From: an uncultured Acidimicrobiaceae bacterium
Lineage (GTDB): Bacteria > Actinomycetota > Acidimicrobiia > Acidimicrobiales > RAAP-2
Reading direction: 5' to 3'
Length of the DNA: 8,310 bases
NCBI GenBank assembly: GCA_937975915.1
Contig: CALJTY010000026.1
Location: 1 to 8,310, forward strand
In this document: positions 5,476-8,310 of the stretch, one piece after another
How the letters are laid out: every line of letters begins with the position of its first letter
How positions within the stretch are numbered: position 1 is the stretch's first letter
Translations under genes and position numbers: made by a program
The notes under the pieces: generated by a model
Database searches by the model: none
Told to the model about the DNA's origin: nothing
The model's input: only the letters and a program-made list of their open reading frames with translations

Positions 5476-7218
5476 ATGAGCCAGACACGAGGGGCCGCAG
5501 CGCCTACTTCAGGACTTCAAGATCACGTTGAGTTAAATACTCAAGAACTAGATCAAGCTATTAACGATGTTGCAAAAAATGCCCAAGCCTGGGCGGCAAC
5601 ATCACCAGTACAGCGCGCTGAATTCCTTGCTCGCGTAGTTGCTGACACCTACGCAGTTTCAGAAGAATGGAATGCAGCGGCTTGTTTCGCCAAGGGACTT
5701 GATCCAAAGAGCCCAGAAGCCGGGGAAGAACTGTTTAGTGGTATTGGAACATACATTCGCATGGCACAAGCATTTCGCCAGTCGATGCTCGACATCAACT
5801 CCAAGGGTCGCCCCCAGTACCCAGGACCAGTTCGTCACAAGCCAGGCAACCGAATTGCAATTCAAGTAATTCCAGGAAACATCTTTGACAAAATTCTTTA
5901 CAGCGGCATGACCGGTGAAGTTTGGATGGAGCCTGGTGTCAGCGAAGCTGAAGTTAAATCAACTCAGGCAATGGCATACCAAGAACCACAAGCTCACGCT
6001 GGTGTTTCGCTTGTTCTAGGTGCAGGCAATGTTGCATCACTAGGGCCACGAGACGTACTCACCAAAATGTTTGCTGAAGGCAAGGTTGTAGTTCTAAAGG
6101 CAAACCCAGTCAATGACTACTTAGTCCCGTACTGGAACAAGTCGCTGAAGTCATTGATTGATGCTGGCTTCCTTCGCATCGTGAGCGGTGGTGCACAAGT
6201 TGGTGCGTACCTAACTACTCACGCCGGCATTGACGACATTCACGTAACTGGTTCAGACAAAACACATGATGCAATTGTTTTCGGTGTTGGACCGGAAGGC
6301 GAGCGTCGTAAGGCCGCGAATGAACCACTTATTACTAAGCCGGTTTCTTGCGAACTTGGAAATGTCTCACCAGTGGTGATTGTCCCGGGTAAGTGGTCAG
6401 CAAAAGAGATTGCGTACCAGGCGAAGCACGTTGCAACCATGCTTGCGAACAACGCTGGGTTTAACTGTCTTTCACCGCGCATCATCATCACTCACGCACA
6501 GTGGGAACAACGTGAAGAGTTCATGAGCGAACTTGAAAAAGTGTTCGCCAGTATCCCAACGCGCCGTGCGTACTACCCAGGTGCGCTGGCACGCCGTGAT
6601 TCATTCTTGAGTGTGCACCCAGACGCACATCAAATCGGTGACGGCAGCGGCGACAAGATGCCCTGGACAATTATTCGCAATGTTGATCCAAACAACAAAG
6701 CTGACATGAGTCTTAACGTTGAAGCATTCTGTGCGCTCACTAGCGAAACGGGCCTCGATGCTTCTTCGCCAGCAGACTTTGTTCGAAAAGCAACTGACTT
6801 CTGTAACGACGTTGTTTGGGGAACGCTCTCAATGACAATGATCGCGGACCCTCGTGCTTTGAAAGACGCAGAAACTGGCCCTGCCATTGAGCAGGCAATT
6901 GCTGATCTTCGTTACGGGTCAATTGGGCTCAACCTCTGGCACGCAATGAGCTTCGCGTTCTCGACAACTGTGTGGGGTGCCTACCCTGGTCACCTGATCA
7001 CAGACATCCAGTCAGGTAGCGGATTCGTGGGCAACGGCTTCATGTTTGCTCGACCACAGAAGTCTGTGGTTCGTGGACCGTTTGTGGCATCACCAGCACC
7101 AGCGTGGTTCTCAACGAATGGCAATGCCGCTGTAGTTATGCGCAAGCTCCTTAACTTTGAAGTTAAGCCTTCGTGGGCAAAACTTCCGGGGCTACTGAAA
7201 GCAGCGCTTAAGAGTTAA
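5476..7218 (+). CDS. Atypical long aldehyde dehydrogenase superfamily protein (580 aa)
   Basis: This NAD(P)-dependent oxidoreductase would convert an aldehyde to an acid (or a thioester, if CoA is the acceptor). The catalytic set of the superfamily is visible: Asn185 in GAGNVASLGP, Lys208 in VVVLKANP exactly 23 residues later as in canonical enzymes, Glu293 in SCELGNVSP, and Cys331 in NAGFNCLSPR. HVTGSDKTHDAIVFG (about 256-270) is the usual Phe-Thr-Gly-Ser cofactor segment in altered form. The N-terminal part before Asn185 and the overall length exceed the roughly 490 residues of ordinary family members, and motif wording differs widely (no PWNFP, no GQ before Cys). It is therefore a divergent subfamily whose substrate I cannot name. 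The ATG at 5476 is chosen from its ribosome site and to avoid running through the antisense gene. The stop lies inside the 3' end of the convergent lipoprotein gene (11-nt overlap). Confidence 0.88.
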   Translation: MSQTRGAAAPTSGLQDHVELNTQELDQAINDVAKNAQAWAATSPVQRAEFLARVVADTYAVSEEWNAAACFAKGLDPKSPEAGEELFSGIGTYIRMAQAFRQSMLDINSKGRPQYPGPVRHKPGNRIAIQVIPGNIFDKILYSGMTGEVWMEPGVSEAEVKSTQAMAYQEPQAHAGVSLVLGAGNVASLGPRDVLTKMFAEGKVVVLKANPVNDYLVPYWNKSLKSLIDAGFLRIVSGGAQVGAYLTTHAGIDDIHVTGSDKTHDAIVFGVGPEGERRKAANEPLITKPVSCELGNVSPVVIVPGKWSAKEIAYQAKHVATMLANNAGFNCLSPRIIITHAQWEQREEFMSELEKVFASIPTRRAYYPGALARRDSFLSVHPDAHQIGDGSGDKMPWTIIRNVDPNNKADMSLNVEAFCALTSETGLDASSPADFVRKATDFCNDVVWGTLSMTMIADPRALKDAETGPAIEQAIADLRYGSIGLNLWHAMSFAFSTTVWGAYPGHLITDIQSGSGFVGNGFMFARPQKSVVRGPFVASPAPAWFSTNGNAAVVMRKLLNFEVKPSWAKLPGLLKAALKS

Positions 7219-8227
7219 ATGGCACTGTGGCGACATTCGTGTTGCCAACAACCACACATTTTGTAGGCAGGCAAGCAACGTCGTTAAATGGAGTTGTGAC
7301 GTAGTTCAGTTTGTTGACTACGAGAACACCATTTTGCAATGTTTCGAGCCACGGACCACTCTTCTTATTTGTGCCAACCACGACACACGTACTGACGTTG
7401 GCACACGACATTGCGGTTATTGCATTATTTGAGGAACTTACTTTTTTCCAGATTCGACCAAATGTCTTGGTTCGGAGTATGAAACTATTTCCAGTTGAAT
7501 CGGTCATGGCGCTTATGCATTTAAGTGCACTACAAGAGAGTGAATGGACTGTTGTCCATGAAGGGTTCAGAGATCGTTGCAACCAGGTGACGCCAGCATC
7601 ATGCGTGGCGTAAAGAAGAGCCGATGGTCCGGAGCGACTTGGTCCACTTACGAGGCAATTACTCGCTTCGTCACAGGACAAAGAAATCGTTCCACTTACT
7701 GATAGCGCAGCAGGGAGTGTCGTGGTCGACCCCCACGTTGCGCCTGCATCTTGGCTAAAAAGCAGGTCTAGTGAGGAAGTGTCCGGGTTAAAGCCAATCG
7801 CTGCGCACGTGTTGTCGGCAAAGCAATCGATGGAGCGAATTGTTTGAAACGTTGCTGGCATCTGCACTGTGGACACAAAACCAGAACTGTATTTCCACAG
7901 AAACTGTGAAGTCGCAGTGTTGCCCGCGATCAAACAACCAGTTGGCCAACACGATGAAGCTGAAATCTGGATTGCAGTAGCTGGAAGGCGAAGAGATGAC
8001 CACGTCTTTGAAGACTCTGAGTATTGCTCACCTGAACCGTACTGCGAGGTGCTTATCGCAATGCACGAAGTTGCGGTGCATGATGCACTCGTTAGCGCAT
8101 CATTAATACTCAATGTTGGAATAGCAGTAATTGTTGGTCCACTCGACAAAGACTGTGTTGTTGTGGCACAACTTGCGAGCAGTACTGAGGCGATGGACGC
8201 CACAATAAGCACGCGAACAGAACGCAT
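7208..8227 (-). CDS. Secreted lipoprotein with seven Cys-pair repeats, probable beta-propeller (339 aa)
   Basis: The N terminus is a lipoprotein signal: MRSVRVLIVASIASVLLASC, with basic head, hydrophobic core and lipobox LASC (lipidated Cys20). A Ser/Thr-rich linker follows. The mature part has seven close cysteine pairs: 50/55, 93/98, 135/141, 185/191, 232/237, 275/281 and 319/324, with repeat pitch of 42-50 residues. Two clear Asp-box (BNR) motifs, SQDAGATW (158-165) and THDAGVTW (208-215), and a degenerate TFGRIW (255-260) lie between pairs. This fits a seven-bladed propeller with one disulfide per blade, anchored to the outer face of the membrane. Ligand and role are unknown; Asp-boxes alone do not show sialidase activity and no catalytic residues are evident. 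The gene starts 8 bp after the aminotransferase stop with no clear ribosome site, so it may be translated by reinitiation. Its stop lies within the convergent aldehyde dehydrogenase. Confidence 0.85.
   Translation of the reverse strand: MRSVRVLIVASIASVLLASCATTTQSLSSGPTITAIPTLSINDALTSASCTATSCIAISTSQYGSGEQYSESSKTWSSLRLPATAIQISASSCWPTGCLIAGNTATSQFLWKYSSGFVSTVQMPATFQTIRSIDCFADNTCAAIGFNPDTSSLDLLFSQDAGATWGSTTTLPAALSVSGTISLSCDEASNCLVSGPSRSGPSALLYATHDAGVTWLQRSLNPSWTTVHSLSCSALKCISAMTDSTGNSFILRTKTFGRIWKKVSSSNNAITAMSCANVSTCVVVGTNKKSGPWLETLQNGVLVVNKLNYVTTPFNDVACLPTKCVVVGNTNVATVPFNS
7256..8080 (-). repeat. Seven-fold protein-level repeat inside the lipoprotein
   Basis: The DNA encodes seven tandem units, each opening with (S/D/A)C-x(4-5)-C followed by small hydrophobic residues (CIAIS, CLIAG, CAAIG, CLVSG, CISAM, CVVVG, CVVVG). 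First-cysteine spacings are 43, 42, 50, 47, 43 and 44 residues. The units are diverged at the DNA level, so this is an ancient internal duplication rather than a recent tandem array. Confidence 0.75.
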
Positions 8228-8235
8228 AGTTTTTC

Positions 8236-8310
8236 TTAACCAGCAGCGCGAACAGCTGTTGCCAGCACGCTGAGGCCATCAGCAAGTTGCTCGTTAGTGA
8301 TGGTGAGTGG
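8236..8310 (-). CDS. C-terminal end of a probable class III aminotransferase, partial
   Basis: The frame enters from the right edge and ends at TAA (8238-8236), giving the last 24 residues PLTITNEQLADGLSVLATAV plus RAAG. A Pro-Leu-x-Ile stretch followed by Glu-x-Leu-x-x-Gly-Leu-x-x-Leu and an Ala-rich helix is the usual ending of class III PLP-dependent aminotransferases (4-aminobutyrate or acetylornithine type). With so little sequence the call is tentative. The lipoprotein gene begins 8 bp downstream on the same strand, so the two are probably co-transcribed. Confidence 0.55.
   Translation of the reverse strand, partial: PLTITNEQLADGLSVLATAVRAAG

Noticed and set aside
7869..8273. 134-codon plus-strand ORF
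   Set aside because: Shadow of the lipoprotein gene, which has a signal peptide and repeated motifs on the other strand.
1..8310. Mobile element, CRISPR, tRNA, rRNA or phage module
   Set aside because: No transposase or integrase motifs, no direct-repeat arrays, no tRNA-like clover features and no terminal inverted repeats were seen; nearly all bases are covered by ordinary genes.

Overview
The window most likely comes from an uncultivated, streamlined actinobacterium; an Acidimicrobiia-like or freshwater/marine planktonic lineage is my best guess. The reasons are a DUF2510 membrane protein (a largely actinobacterial domain), an actinobacterial-looking cytochrome b preceded by a tiny membrane ORF, and a secreted lipoprotein with Cys-pair repeats of an actinobacterial style. 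Base composition is moderate by eye rather than high-GC. Packing is very tight: three same-strand 4-nt stop/start overlaps, two convergent gene pairs that overlap at their stop codons, and almost no intergenic DNA. The lineage is inference.

Layout. Positions 1-700 (minus strand) hold the start of a respiratory gene set: a 59-codon membrane protein with a TTG start, then the N-terminal half of a cytochrome b that runs off the left edge. A divergent control region of about 210 bp (701-908) carries two small dyads and a plausible sigma70-type promoter facing right. From 909 the plus strand encodes a UDP-sulfoquinovose synthase (SQD1/SqdB family). After a 46-bp spacer with a hairpin come three translationally coupled genes: a two-TM protein with a cytoplasmic coiled coil, a 51-aa single-TM protein, and a DUF3445 protein of the heme-dependent oxidative N-demethylase type.

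Positions 3586-5441 are on the minus strand and read right to left: a DUF2510 multi-TM protein, then an acyl-CoA dehydrogenase 32 bp downstream. Divergent from these, after only 34 bp, is a long, unusual aldehyde dehydrogenase (5476-7218, plus). Its 3' end overlaps that of a minus-strand lipoprotein (7208-8227) built from seven repeats, each with a close pair of cysteines, predicted to be a seven-bladed propeller. The lipoprotein follows, by 8 bp, the last 24 codons of what looks like a class III aminotransferase that enters from the right edge.

How they fit together. The cytochrome b operon belongs to the respiratory chain. SqdB makes the sulfonated sugar nucleotide used for sulfolipid or a sulfonated glycan, but no sulfoquinovosyl transferase is visible here. 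The acyl-CoA dehydrogenase, aldehyde dehydrogenase, aminotransferase and putative N-demethylase are all catabolic oxidation or nitrogen-release enzymes, but nothing in the window proves one shared pathway. I see no mobile element, CRISPR array, tRNA, rRNA or obvious phage gene. The less ordinary content is the coupled small-membrane-protein/DUF3445 cluster, the overlooked small ORF ahead of cytochrome b, and the seven-repeat lipoprotein.
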